In this document: positions 17,317-26,554 of the stretch, piece by piece
How the letters are laid out: every line of letters starts with the position of its first letter
Position numbering within the stretch: the stretch's first letter is position 1
Assembly (NCBI GenBank): GCA_013373425.1
Contig: JABXHW010000033.1
Coordinates: 60,117-124,116 of the forward strand
Length of the DNA: 64,000 bases
Source of the DNA: Flavobacteriia bacterium
GTDB taxonomy: Bacteria > Bacteroidota > Bacteroidia > Flavobacteriales > Schleiferiaceae
Direction of reading: 5' to 3'
Notes under the pieces: model-generated
What the model was told of the DNA's origin: nothing
What the model saw: only the letters and a program-made list of their open reading frames with translations
The model's database searches: none
Made by a program: the position numbers and the translations under genes

Positions 17317-19244
17317 CGGTTCCAATCCACTGCTTTCATCCACTTATGATACCACACTTGGAACATGAAGACACTCCAGATAATTTCGAAGCTCATCCTA
17401 TCACCATCCAGGTAAGAACGAAGCAACTTTTGTACTTTATCTACATTGAATAACTCATGATCTAAAGCTTGAGGACTCAGCATTTCCTCCAACCAATCGC
17501 GGTAGTATTCCCTTAGCCACTTATGAACGGGTACGCCGAAGCCCATCTTCTTTCGGTCCATAATTGATTGTGGTACATACTTGTGTACAATTTGCTTCAA
17601 GATGAACTTCTTCTCTCCGTTTCTCACCTTCCAATTCGCAGGCAATTGAGCAGCAAACTCTACCAGCCTATGGTCTAACAAGGGTTCTCGCCCTTCGAGA
17701 GAAGTGAACATTGCTGCTCGATCCACCTTACACATGATATCGTCAGGTAAGTACGTCTCAAAATCTAGAGCCGTCATGGCATTTACATCCGTCAAACCAT
17801 CAAGTCGATGTATGGTTGTAGCGAATGCACTTCTCTGGTCCTGATGAACCCCACCACTTTGTAAATCTTTGATTAAACGTTCAGGCACCAACGCGCTCAT
17901 CTCGCGCATTAGAAACTCAGAACGAGTCTCGTTCGAGGCCAGTAAATCAGAAAGTATATGCAAATTCAGTGAACGTCGGTATGCACCTTTTGGAATAGCC
18001 GTTTTCAGGAGCGGATTTCCTGCCTGAATCACCTTCCCAAGTGGTCTGTGAAAAGCAGATGGAACTTTTTGAAGCTTACTACGGAGATCTAAATAGGTAT
18101 CGTAACGTGAATAACCCGCAAACAATTCATCACCTCCATCCGCAGAAAGGGCAACAGTAACCTTCTCACGTGCCAGCTTGCTAACTAGCATGGTTGGAAT
18201 TGCAGAGGAGTCCGCAAAAGGTTCATCGAAATTAAAGCTCAGCGATTCAAAAAGCGATCTCATATCGCCTTCCTTACAGATGTATTCCGTGTGATCCGTA
18301 CCAAGATGTTCACTCACATCCCTGGCATACTTAGACTCATCAAACTCCTGCTCCTCAAATCCAATAGTGAAGGTTTTAAGTTTGGAAGTGGCGTCCTTCT
18401 GAAGAAGTGAAGCAACGCATGTGCTGTCGTATCCTCCACTCAAGAAAACCCCAACAGGAACGTCCGAAACCATTCTGTATTTACAAGAGGAAAGAAGTAG
18501 CGTTTCAGCTTGTGACATCACTTCTTCGTCACTTAGGTCTAGCTTAGGTTTGAGGTGATGTTCAACGCTATCCCAATATTTGTTTTTCTCGGTGGACATT
18601 GAGTCCAAGTCAAGCACTAAATAAGTCCCTGGCTCCAGCTTTTCAGCTTCATTCAGGATAGAATAAGGCGCTGGAACATAACCATGCTTTAGGTAGAGTG
18701 ATAGCGCTGTTTTGTTAATACTCTTTTTTGCTCCAAGCAATTGTATGATGGCTTTAAGCTCTGATGAGAATAGAACTTCATTATCATAAAGAGAAATGTA
18801 TAGTGGTTTAACCCCTACTCTATCTCTAGCAAAAAAGACCTTAGACCTAGATGGGTCATAGATGGAAAAGGCGAACATACCAATGAACTTCTGGACACAT
18901 TCATATCCCCACTCTTGATAAGAGGCCAATATTACCTCAGTATCGCTTGAAGTACTGAAGGTATGACCTAACTTCTCCAGTTCTGACCGAATCTCAATAT
19001 AGTTATAGACTTCACCGTTATAGGTAATAGTCAAGTCCCCCCTCTTCATTGGCTGGTGTCCTCCGGAGGATTCATCAATAATTGCCAGACGTGCATGAGC
19101 AAAACCAATGCGAACAGCGCCATGCTCCATAAGTACAACGCCGTTACTATCAGGGCCACGATGTTCTTGGACAGCATTGATTTTAATCAGGTCTACTTCT
19201 GAGCGTCTGCCTTCAGAAGAAATAAATCCACCTATACCACACAT
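17313..19244 (-). CDS. asnB: Asparagine synthetase-type glutamine amidotransferase (AsnB/WbpS-like), copy 2
   Basis: A 643-residue protein with MCGIGG (Cys2), HRGPDS at 28-33, NGEVYN at 76-81, the PP-loop SGGYDS at 269-274 and SADGGDELFAGYSRY. It is clearly different from copy 1 in sequence, so this is not a recent duplication. The glutaminase half feeds ammonia to an ATP-dependent synthetase half; in this setting the acceptor is probably a uronic-acid carboxylate on a nucleotide sugar or lipid-linked oligosaccharide. It follows the polymerase-like gene by 53 bp and overlaps the next glycosyltransferase by 4 bp. Confidence 0.85.
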   Translation of the reverse strand: MCGIGGFISSEGRRSEVDLIKINAVQEHRGPDSNGVVLMEHGAVRIGFAHARLAIIDESSGGHQPMKRGDLTITYNGEVYNYIEIRSELEKLGHTFSTSSDTEVILASYQEWGYECVQKFIGMFAFSIYDPSRSKVFFARDRVGVKPLYISLYDNEVLFSSELKAIIQLLGAKKSINKTALSLYLKHGYVPAPYSILNEAEKLEPGTYLVLDLDSMSTEKNKYWDSVEHHLKPKLDLSDEEVMSQAETLLLSSCKYRMVSDVPVGVFLSGGYDSTCVASLLQKDATSKLKTFTIGFEEQEFDESKYARDVSEHLGTDHTEYICKEGDMRSLFESLSFNFDEPFADSSAIPTMLVSKLAREKVTVALSADGGDELFAGYSRYDTYLDLRSKLQKVPSAFHRPLGKVIQAGNPLLKTAIPKGAYRRSLNLHILSDLLASNETRSEFLMREMSALVPERLIKDLQSGGVHQDQRSAFATTIHRLDGLTDVNAMTALDFETYLPDDIMCKVDRAAMFTSLEGREPLLDHRLVEFAAQLPANWKVRNGEKKFILKQIVHKYVPQSIMDRKKMGFGVPVHKWLREYYRDWLEEMLSPQALDHELFNVDKVQKLLRSYLDGDRMSFEIIWSVFMFQVWYHKWMKAVDWNR

Positions 19245-19297
19245 AAATATCGTTCGGTTAAGTCTCTCAGGAACTTAGTAGTCATTACTAATTAGAT

Positions 19298-20518
19298 TCA
19301 ATTCGGCTTGACGTGAACATCCATGAACAGGGTTGATAAAGATGTGCTACTCATGGGGTTTCCATAAATCCCGAAAATTGACTCGTAATATTTAAAAAAG
19401 AAGAGGAGCAAGTGGATCACGATAAGAGGAGTGAATGCGAAATAGGCAAACTTGACATCCTTCCTCCCATTCACTAGAGCCATATGGGCCAACTCAATGG
19501 TGAGCATAATATGCCATAGGTTGGTCAGTCGTCCTTCTACCGAAAGGAATCCGGCGAAAACATTAGCACCAATAACCGTTATCAGAAGAAGGGTGCTAAA
19601 CCGATTTCTATGATAAAGTAAGAGTATAAAAAAGGCAATCTGGGCTGGATACTTCACCACATATCGAATGAGTAGCCCGTTGGCATTGATTTCTTGTTCA
19701 ACAATTTTAAGCCTTCGGTTATTTCCTTCTCCCAGGTACGAATCGACCTTCTTCTCATAAACGGCTCCAACTTCATCTGTTTGGACTGTTGCTATGATCG
19801 ACTGAACATCAAGTCTCAAGTTTGGGAATTGAAAGAGGAAACTAAAAAGCATGGCTACCATGATAGTCTTTCTGAATCTCCTTCCAAAAAAGTCATTAGC
19901 GAGCTTAATTCCCAGGAACAAGAGTGATGAAAAGTGAAAAATTGCCAGAGATGCTGTGAATATGGTACCTCTAAAATTGCTCTTTTGCTTGTAATAAATT
20001 CGATAGAATATGAAGATGAACAAGCTAAACACAAGTACTTGACGAGATGCATTGAAAAGATTCGGAAGCCCTACTGCAAGAAGTAAGAAAAAGAAGAAGA
20101 ATACATTTTTCCAAGAGCGCTCGTAAATACTTCTTTCTAATATGTGGCGATAAATGGTAAAAAGAGCCAATGAAGAAACGAGTGCGATGACAGCTACAAC
20201 CCATTGATACTTAAGCCCTAAGCCTGAACAAAAGTACATAAGGTAATACAGCCCTGAATCCGGAAAGAGCGTTAAGAAATACTGAAAGTCACTCCACGAC
20301 TTGAGACGCTCAACTTGATCAAAAGTTTGATAATATCTGGTTAAGTCGACGCTCTCTGGTGGAACAAAAGCAAACATGACAAAGGCGAATGACACGGCCA
20401 AGAGTGGCAAAACATAGCCGTTTCGTCTATAGCTGAGGGCGGGCAATAGAAAAGGCGCAGAAAAAATGGGGCTAATCGCCGTTAAAAACCTTCTATTTCT
20501 CCTGTTAGATCTACTCAT
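19298..20518 (-). CDS. EpsG-family oligosaccharide polymerase (Wzy-like)
   Basis: A 406-residue integral membrane protein with roughly 9-11 hydrophobic segments. It has a periplasmic-loop motif PPESVDLTRYYQTFDQ near residues 53-68, matching the P-x-x-x-x-D-x-x-R-Y block of EpsG proteins, and NLFNASRQVLVFSLFIF further on. EpsG/Wzy proteins join lipid-linked repeat units in the outer leaflet of the inner membrane. It is the only polymerase candidate in the locus and overlaps the downstream-start of its upstream glycosyltransferase neighbour in an ATGA. Family assignment is moderate because Wzy-like sequences diverge strongly. Confidence 0.78.
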   Translation of the reverse strand: MSRSNRRNRRFLTAISPIFSAPFLLPALSYRRNGYVLPLLAVSFAFVMFAFVPPESVDLTRYYQTFDQVERLKSWSDFQYFLTLFPDSGLYYLMYFCSGLGLKYQWVVAVIALVSSLALFTIYRHILERSIYERSWKNVFFFFFLLLAVGLPNLFNASRQVLVFSLFIFIFYRIYYKQKSNFRGTIFTASLAIFHFSSLLFLGIKLANDFFGRRFRKTIMVAMLFSFLFQFPNLRLDVQSIIATVQTDEVGAVYEKKVDSYLGEGNNRRLKIVEQEINANGLLIRYVVKYPAQIAFFILLLYHRNRFSTLLLITVIGANVFAGFLSVEGRLTNLWHIMLTIELAHMALVNGRKDVKFAYFAFTPLIVIHLLLFFFKYYESIFGIYGNPMSSTSLSTLFMDVHVKPN

Positions 20519-21618
20519 TTCAACAAGTCAACGAACCTACGAGCTATTGTGCGAATATCGTGTGATTCGACATCAATTTTTAAATCGAGGCCTTGATAAT
20601 TTCCTTTCATGAATGCCGACACTTTATCCTCTGGCAACTCCCCGAAAGGAATAGACATGATGGGCCTCTTACTTATGCCATAGTCTATCAACTTGCTAGG
20701 CACTTGCGATTCGGAGTTGTTCTGGAAATCAACCAAAAAATCTGCCGTTGCTAACTTTTTCAGTAGCTCCTCACGCGGTAAATAGTCATGAACAACCAGC
20801 TTCTCACCCAACTCCTCTTTAAAGGGACGAACAAATTCTACAGCTCTTGTATAGACATGGAATACAAATGGCTCAGACAATTTTGTCAGGTGATTTAATA
20901 ATAACCTTGGATCACGAAGCCCTTCGTAAAATGTTCCTGCATATATAAACGTAGGCACCTCGTTTACTTTGTATTCGGGAAGATTGATATCAATGACAAA
21001 GCCCTGCGGAATTATATGAATCTTGTCACGCATTGAAACAGGATAGACCAGCTTCTGCGATTCTACAGGCACAGAGATGGCATTCGCCTTATTAAGCATT
21101 CTATTGGATATCCGTTTCAGATATGGAAATGGGTTTCCTGACGCATGACTATTTCCAATAAACGGATCTCCACAATCAGCTACCCAAGGAATATCTTTCG
21201 CCTTTCCTGTGAAAATTTTCAAGAGTCCCATACCCCAATGAATTTGGAAAGGCATACCAATGGAAATAACTGCTTGACTGTCCAGAATATCTTTCCTTCT
21301 TTTCCAGACTAGGCGAGTGAGCTCCAAATGAGGCATAGTTAGCGACCGTCTAAATAGTTTCGACACTGCCATCGAAACCAGTCCTCGCTGGATCAGTCCT
21401 GAACTGTTCTCCTTTAAGAACCTTGTTGGTCCGTAATCTATGATCTCAATATTCTTTACTCCCGCAAAAAAAGCCTCAGTTTCTTCCCGCTTACCGAGCA
21501 CACAAAACAGCTTGACCTGATGACCTTGTTTTGCAAGTTCAAATGCCAAATTCGTAGACCTAAATGCTCGCGGGCTAATGTGTGGATGTACGGTATATGT
21601 TAAAATTGAAATCTTCAC
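20515..21618 (-). CDS. Glycosyltransferase (GT4/GT-B-like)
   Basis: A 367-residue protein starting at GTG 21618 (MKISILTYTVHPHISPRAFR). The N-terminal domain has FELAKQGHQVKLFC, typical of GT-B folds. The C-terminal half has PTFIYAGTFYEGLRDPRLLL and a donor-like segment ADFLVDFQNNSESQVPSKLIDYGISKRPIM, where the usual E-x7-E motif is weakly kept. It is probably a retaining glycosyltransferase of the locus. The start is 7 bp after the stop of the upstream gene. Specificity is unknown. Confidence 0.75.
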   Translation of the reverse strand: MKISILTYTVHPHISPRAFRSTNLAFELAKQGHQVKLFCVLGKREETEAFFAGVKNIEIIDYGPTRFLKENSSGLIQRGLVSMAVSKLFRRSLTMPHLELTRLVWKRRKDILDSQAVISIGMPFQIHWGMGLLKIFTGKAKDIPWVADCGDPFIGNSHASGNPFPYLKRISNRMLNKANAISVPVESQKLVYPVSMRDKIHIIPQGFVIDINLPEYKVNEVPTFIYAGTFYEGLRDPRLLLNHLTKLSEPFVFHVYTRAVEFVRPFKEELGEKLVVHDYLPREELLKKLATADFLVDFQNNSESQVPSKLIDYGISKRPIMSIPFGELPEDKVSAFMKGNYQGLDLKIDVESHDIRTIARRFVDLLK

Positions 21619-21625
21619 CTTTCAA

Positions 21626-22666
21626 CTATAAGCTTTCATAAATCGATTTGCATCTTTCTGCCAACTTGAGGTAATGATGCTCTTGCTCAACATAAGCTCT
21701 TGCTTCATGTGATAGCTTGACAAGTTGCTGCTTATTGTTACATAAATCGTTCAGAACCGATTTGATTGTATCCCGGTTGGCGTTGATGATCGGTATATCA
21801 TCACTGGATAATTGCGAATATTCGAAAAGAGTTTCTCGCATGAAGGTGACAATAGGACGCCCCATCGCCATCGACTCAATTCCCGCTGTTCCATACCAGC
21901 CTCCTAACAATGCTACTACCGAAACGTGAGCTTGAAGGTATCTACTGAGCAACTCGGCATGAGTAACGCCTTCACAAACATCCAATTCAATCTGCACACC
22001 CTCCTTCTGAAGCTCTTCAACAGCCTCGATGAGATAGTCAGTTCCCTTTTTTTTTCGGCTAGTTGGCACATGTATGAGGCGTAAAGGCTCATCCTCCGGG
22101 ATATGCTCAATGGGATGAAACTTAAACATATCTACATCTATAGCAAGCGGAATAAGTTGAGCATTCGGTACAAACGGCGCATACTGAGGGCTGCATACAA
22201 TCTCAGCATTCAGAAACTGAGCCTCATACTTTCTCCTTTCCCGTATTTTGTCATCGTGAATCCTGCCTTCATCTTGAGTAAAGCTCTGAGACAAGTTGGT
22301 AATACTATAATTCTTCACACTCCATTCGTACTCTTCTACATCATACCCTAAGTAATGCATTACTACTTTTTTACCGAAGCGCTTGTAGTAGGGCAAGTCC
22401 TTCTGATTCTTCCAAAGCGATGTTCCATAATAGAAGTGGAAAGTGTCGTACGAGAAGAACCAGAAAATCTTGAGGATGGGATAGAGAACCCGATAGTAGA
22501 GCAACTTATTCAATGGCTTTCTAGAATCGGCAAACATGAAATCAGTTTGACGCTTGTAGGCATCAAAGGTGGTGTGTGATTTGGCTTTAACACCTATCTC
22601 ACGCAGCCCTTTAGCAATCATCCCTGCTTGCGTACCGTAATTCACCAATCCATGAAAAATTCTCAT
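21626..22666 (-). CDS. Glycosyltransferase (GT-B-like)
   Basis: A 346-residue protein beginning MRIFHGLVNYGTQAGMIAKG. Recognisable parts are GKKVVMHYLGYDVEEYEW, IVCSPQYAPFVPNAQLIPLAID and PLRLIHVPTSRKKKGTDYL, followed by VALLGGWYGTAGIESMAMGRPIVTFM, where GxxGxExMAxGxPV-like residues form the donor site. This is typical of GT4-like enzymes in flavobacterial polysaccharide loci. It overlaps the FdtB-like aminotransferase by 4 bp, which suggests it may transfer the amino sugar made by that enzyme. Confidence 0.75.
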   Translation of the reverse strand: MRIFHGLVNYGTQAGMIAKGLREIGVKAKSHTTFDAYKRQTDFMFADSRKPLNKLLYYRVLYPILKIFWFFSYDTFHFYYGTSLWKNQKDLPYYKRFGKKVVMHYLGYDVEEYEWSVKNYSITNLSQSFTQDEGRIHDDKIRERRKYEAQFLNAEIVCSPQYAPFVPNAQLIPLAIDVDMFKFHPIEHIPEDEPLRLIHVPTSRKKKGTDYLIEAVEELQKEGVQIELDVCEGVTHAELLSRYLQAHVSVVALLGGWYGTAGIESMAMGRPIVTFMRETLFEYSQLSSDDIPIINANRDTIKSVLNDLCNNKQQLVKLSHEARAYVEQEHHYLKLAERCKSIYESL

Positions 22667-23769
22667 TGAACCGAATAAGAATTCACCGCATTAATGACCT
22701 GATCGATATCTTCATTGGGCATAACTGGGCTTATAGGTAGGCTCACGATTGTACGGTGAATCTCCTCAGAGATCGGGAATGTTTCATCCTTCCACTCTGC
22801 ATATGCCTCTTGGTGATGCGGAGGAATCGGATAATGAATCAATGTCTGCACCCCTTCATTTGTCAAGTGCTGAACGAATTTATCTCGATCTTCTACTCTA
22901 ACTACAAAAAGATGAAAGACGTGGTTCTCTGTCCCGTTGTAGTATGGCAAGCTCACGTGTGGATTAACAATCTCTGCGAGATACCGTTTTGCTGCTTCTC
23001 TTCTACGATCGTTGTCTGAGTCTAAGTTCTTCAGTTTAGCGGATAAAAATGAAGCTTGGAGCTCATCTAGTCGGCTATTCCACCCCTTAAACTTGTTGTG
23101 ATACTTCTTCTCTGAGCCGTAGTTTCGCAAGGCATAAATGGTTCGGGCTAGCTCATCATTTGAGGTGGTAATTCCACCTCCATCACCTATAGCTCCCAAA
23201 TTCTTTCCTGGATAAAATGAAAATGCAGTCGCTTCACTACTTGAACCAACCCTTCCCATTTCGTCTATTGCTCCATGCGATTGTGCAGCGTCATCCAATA
23301 GCAGCAATACATGCTCATCTGCTACCGCCTTGAGCCCAGACATATCACTTAATTGACCGTAAAGATGAACTGTGAAAATGGCTTTCGTCCTAGATGTAAC
23401 AGCCATTTCTACCAAATTGGGATCCAGATTGTAGGTGCGCACATCCGGCTCTACAAGTACAGGCTTCAACCCAGCTTGCTCAATGCCAAGAATCGTCGCG
23501 ATGTAGGTATTGGACGGAACTATCACTTCGTCGCCTTCCGCCATGACTCCCAATGCTTTGTAAGCTTCAAGAATGAGTCGAATTGCCTCTAAGCCATTTG
23601 CAACACCAATGCAATGTCTCGCTCCACAGTAATTCGCAAACTCTGCTTCAAAACTTGATAGATGATTACCGAGGAGCACCCATCCACTTTCCAAAATTGA
23701 AGCCAATCGCTCTTTATATTCTTCAATATAAGGGGCATTGATCGCCTTGAGATCCAGAAATTTAACCAT
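22663..23769 (-). CDS. fdtB: FdtB/QdtB-type dTDP-3-amino-3,6-dideoxyhexose aminotransferase
   Basis: A 368-residue DegT/DnrJ/EryC1/StrS enzyme. The opening KFLDLKAINAPYIEEYKERL and SGWVLLGNHLSSFE are those of FdtB/QdtB relatives. DDAAQSHGA is at 159-167 and the PLP lysine is K189 in SFYPGKNLGAIGDGG. FdtB aminates the C3 keto group made by the FdtA isomerase, giving dTDP-Fuc3N or, with a QdtA-like isomerase, dTDP-Qui3N. Two FdtA-like genes lie 4 kb upstream in the same operon. WbpE/WlbC function is a second possibility and would complete the wlbA-wlbB pathway. Confidence 0.85.
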   Translation of the reverse strand: MVKFLDLKAINAPYIEEYKERLASILESGWVLLGNHLSSFEAEFANYCGARHCIGVANGLEAIRLILEAYKALGVMAEGDEVIVPSNTYIATILGIEQAGLKPVLVEPDVRTYNLDPNLVEMAVTSRTKAIFTVHLYGQLSDMSGLKAVADEHVLLLLDDAAQSHGAIDEMGRVGSSSEATAFSFYPGKNLGAIGDGGGITTSNDELARTIYALRNYGSEKKYHNKFKGWNSRLDELQASFLSAKLKNLDSDNDRRREAAKRYLAEIVNPHVSLPYYNGTENHVFHLFVVRVEDRDKFVQHLTNEGVQTLIHYPIPPHHQEAYAEWKDETFPISEEIHRTIVSLPISPVMPNEDIDQVINAVNSYSVQ

Positions 23770-24586
23770 CGATATTGTGTTTTACTTTCATTACGTTCCG
23801 AACAGGTAATAGTACCTCGTCGATATATCCCTTATCTACTTCAGCAAATTCGATTTTATCCTTTTCCGATAAGCGTTTGCCAATAATATTCAAGTCTTTA
23901 TCAGATTCATCTGAAAAATCATACTCTTCCAATCCGTAGTGATTCAAAAGTTCGTTCAATGCGTTTGCATCTCGTTTGACCCTTTCGAAATTGATTACCC
24001 TTCCGGCCTTGATATGAGAAAAGAAAAAGTAGCTTCTCACTGCGAAAAGAAAGGTCGTTATCCGAACTGGGGAGTCAAGAGATGCGGTGAATTGAGAAAA
24101 CTGAGCCTTCAAATTGGCATCGCCCATAACAGTGGGGATAAGCTTGTAGAGAGCGTCTGAGTACCATTGATCCTGAAAACCGTTGGTTATGATAGAGCGA
24201 ATGACATCCTCAGGCTCTCTCCAGATTCCCCACACATCGATGGAAGGCGCATTTGCATTCATCCACTGTTGTATCATATGATTAATTGTGGTTTTAACAA
24301 CGTGAAGCTGTCCAGGCACGTGCTTGAGAGTGGAAGAGTGCTTTTCGTGCCAACCTGATTTTATCAATGATTCGTTGAGTCGATTTTCCTGTAGATCTGA
24401 GAAGAAAAGATCAGCTTCAGGAAAGGGTTCATCCTGCTTCGGAATCTCATACATACGATCTCTCACAAAGCCTGAATTGAAGGGCTGCATGATTAACTCT
24501 ACTTTGGGATGAGCTGCTAACATTCGAGTTACAGCTGAAGTGCCGCTTCGATCAAAACCATTTAAAATGATGAAATCACTTCTCAT
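23762..24586 (-). CDS. PAPS-dependent sulfotransferase-like protein, copy 2
   Basis: A 274-residue P-loop protein. The 5'-phosphosulfate loop is ILNGFDRSGTSAVTRML (residues 7-23), and a 3'-phosphate-binding segment follows at VWGIWREPEDVIRSIITNG. Both are organised as in sulfotransferase families. Sulfation of a carbohydrate using PAPS in the cytoplasm is the expected reaction. It is coupled on both sides (8-bp overlap with fdtB, 4-bp with the acyltransferase-like gene). The rest of the protein is divergent, so the acceptor is unknown, and a kinase-like P-loop protein is a remote alternative. Confidence 0.75.
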   Translation of the reverse strand: MRSDFIILNGFDRSGTSAVTRMLAAHPKVELIMQPFNSGFVRDRMYEIPKQDEPFPEADLFFSDLQENRLNESLIKSGWHEKHSSTLKHVPGQLHVVKTTINHMIQQWMNANAPSIDVWGIWREPEDVIRSIITNGFQDQWYSDALYKLIPTVMGDANLKAQFSQFTASLDSPVRITTFLFAVRSYFFFSHIKAGRVINFERVKRDANALNELLNHYGLEEYDFSDESDKDLNIIGKRLSEKDKIEFAEVDKGYIDEVLLPVRNVMKVKHNIDG

Positions 24587-25548
24587 AAGTTCGGATATGA
24601 AGCCGTTTCAATCCTATAAAAATCATGGGCATAGGAACGAGCGCCAAACCCCTCTTTCCATTCAAGCAACCCCTTATTCAATGTCCGACCAGCATCCTCA
24701 TTGCAAATGCCGAAGTCGAAAAAGTCCTTGTCGCGGAATGTATTCTCAATTAAATAACTGAATAGGTAGTCATTCGCACCGAGTTTCATGCCTTCGTCAA
24801 CAACTGCAATGTACTGGGCATGAGCAACTTGATTTGACTCAAAGACTGTCGTACCCGCTACCACTTTGCCTTCAATCAGCGCATTGAACTGACGAATCTG
24901 ATTAGGGAATGCAGTTTTGAGCTTTTTGAGCTCTTTCAAACTATGCACTGGGTCTACGCCATGACGTGCTTGAAGTACAGGCGATAACACTTCATTATAG
25001 AATTCATCTAGCTGGTCTGTTTCTTCAATGACCACACCAGCCTTAATTGCTTTCTTAATGGCTCGCTTTCTTCTGTTTTGGTAGGGCAATTGATAGCCTT
25101 GTCGCACAGCGATAGCTGTATCTCTTCTGTATAGCTCTGCGTTTAAACGAAATAGAGTATAATCGACTTCATCAGTGCTCAAACTGTTATAAAACCTAGG
25201 AAAGGACTTATACTCAAGCACCTCTACCCCATTATTGGCTAGGTATTCCAACATCGAGCGGAATATCTCCATCACAGAAAGAAGTCTCGCATCTTGGGAT
25301 ACAATTAATCCTCCGTAAGTCAATCCTTGATGCGAAGCGATTTTAGATTCTGTGATTTGATTTGCAGGCAAACATCCAACAATTGCATCTCCTTCCCGTA
25401 TGATCAAAGAATAGTCGTCAAACCTATCCTTGTGATAATCCATAAAGGATCGATTAAATAAAAATGTTGAATTCTTGGCATTGTCAACGAATGCGTTCCA
25501 TTCAGATTCATCCTCTCCTAAAACAAATCTCGATACTGTCAAACTCAT
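24583..25548 (-). CDS. GNAT/FemAB-type acyltransferase
   Basis: A 321-residue protein with the tandem GNAT-like layout of FemAB-related enzymes. The N-terminal part has WNAFVDNAKNSTFLFNRSFM and DAIVGCLPANQ; the C-terminal part has VAGTTVFESNQVAHAQYIA and FDFGICNEDAGRTLNKGLL. Family members move acyl or aminoacyl groups onto amino sugars or peptides. In this locus it may acylate the 3-amino sugar produced by FdtB, since no FdtC-like hexapeptide acetyltransferase is adjacent. It lies between two sulfotransferases with 4-bp overlaps at both ends. Confidence 0.75.
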   Translation of the reverse strand: MSLTVSRFVLGEDESEWNAFVDNAKNSTFLFNRSFMDYHKDRFDDYSLIIREGDAIVGCLPANQITESKIASHQGLTYGGLIVSQDARLLSVMEIFRSMLEYLANNGVEVLEYKSFPRFYNSLSTDEVDYTLFRLNAELYRRDTAIAVRQGYQLPYQNRRKRAIKKAIKAGVVIEETDQLDEFYNEVLSPVLQARHGVDPVHSLKELKKLKTAFPNQIRQFNALIEGKVVAGTTVFESNQVAHAQYIAVVDEGMKLGANDYLFSYLIENTFRDKDFFDFGICNEDAGRTLNKGLLEWKEGFGARSYAHDFYRIETASYPNL

Positions 25549-26540
25549 GATCGGAGGTAATTCTGCTTGCGACGTTCAATAATGTCTTTGGCAAATTTGA
25601 CTCTCATTACAGTTTCCTGATAGCCCTCAATAGTAACTGCTTTCTTCGCAAAAGCCCTACTTCTCAAGTACTTCTTGACCTTCCACTTCAAACCTGACGG
25701 TTTTGGATATTCGATTCGATTGTAATTCAATTCGCTTAGAATTGATTTGGCATGAGAGGTAATTAGACCAATCTCATCGTTCGTTAAGGTTTCTGCCGCT
25801 TTGTTGAGATCATTGCTGATTGGCTTGGACAGATTTTCCCACAACTTATTCCACTCCTCACCACTTTTCTTTTGATTGGTTTGAAAGCATTGCTCTTCAA
25901 CGACTAAATCCATAAAGTTCAGGAGTTCAGATATGGCGAGTTGTGTGTTTGAAACAATGTCCTCGTACTTAACTGTATAAACCTTCTCCGGGTACCTATT
26001 CTTAAGTTCCAGTATTTCATTCTGTTTCTTTACCCAATCTTTAATTACTGGCTCCGGATGAGAATGAAAGAGTGGTGTCCTCATCCATGAAGCTACTTGT
26101 TCATAAGGATTTCTCACCAGGTGTATAAACTTGGCATTGGGTTGTACAGCAAGTATATCATGAAATGCAATATCTGCATTCAACTCCTTTGACACGTAGG
26201 TAGATTTGCCTTCTTCCCTTGTGAAATGTGAATAAAATTGATGGACTAACCTTGTAAAGATGAAATCACTTCCTTCACTAGCGATATCATCGATTTTTAA
26301 AAGATGACTTTCTTTCCAATTCGTGAAAGGGTGTGAAAACAGCGTTCTGAAATCTTTTGCTAACTCGACTTTATTGGCTTTTTCTTGGAGGTTGCCATAA
26401 TATCTCTGATGGCCGTATAAAGTATTGAACAAATGAGGTGATTTCGGACCTGCGAGCTCTGAATGCTTTGCCAGAAGGTTCTGCAATAGATTGGTTCCAG
26501 ATCTTTCCGAGCCAATGATATAGTATGGACCTTTACTCAT
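25545..26540 (-). CDS. PAPS-dependent sulfotransferase, copy 1
   Basis: A 331-residue sulfotransferase. The 5'-phosphosulfate-binding loop is YYIIGSERSGTNLLQNLL (6-23), and the 3'-phosphate motif is AKFIHLVRNPYEQVASWM, the R-N-P-x5-S pattern of the superfamily. Later YPEKVYTVKYEDIVSNTQ gives the Y-E-D segment usual in bacterial sulfotransferases. It would transfer sulfate from PAPS to a sugar hydroxyl, making a sulfated polysaccharide, a common trait of marine bacteria. It lies 14 bp after the flippase and is more canonical than copy 2. Confidence 0.85.
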   Translation of the reverse strand: MSKGPYYIIGSERSGTNLLQNLLAKHSELAGPKSPHLFNTLYGHQRYYGNLQEKANKVELAKDFRTLFSHPFTNWKESHLLKIDDIASEGSDFIFTRLVHQFYSHFTREEGKSTYVSKELNADIAFHDILAVQPNAKFIHLVRNPYEQVASWMRTPLFHSHPEPVIKDWVKKQNEILELKNRYPEKVYTVKYEDIVSNTQLAISELLNFMDLVVEEQCFQTNQKKSGEEWNKLWENLSKPISNDLNKAAETLTNDEIGLITSHAKSILSELNYNRIEYPKPSGLKWKVKKYLRSRAFAKKAVTIEGYQETVMRVKFAKDIIERRKQNYLRS

Positions 26541-26554
26541 GCTTTCAAGGGAGC

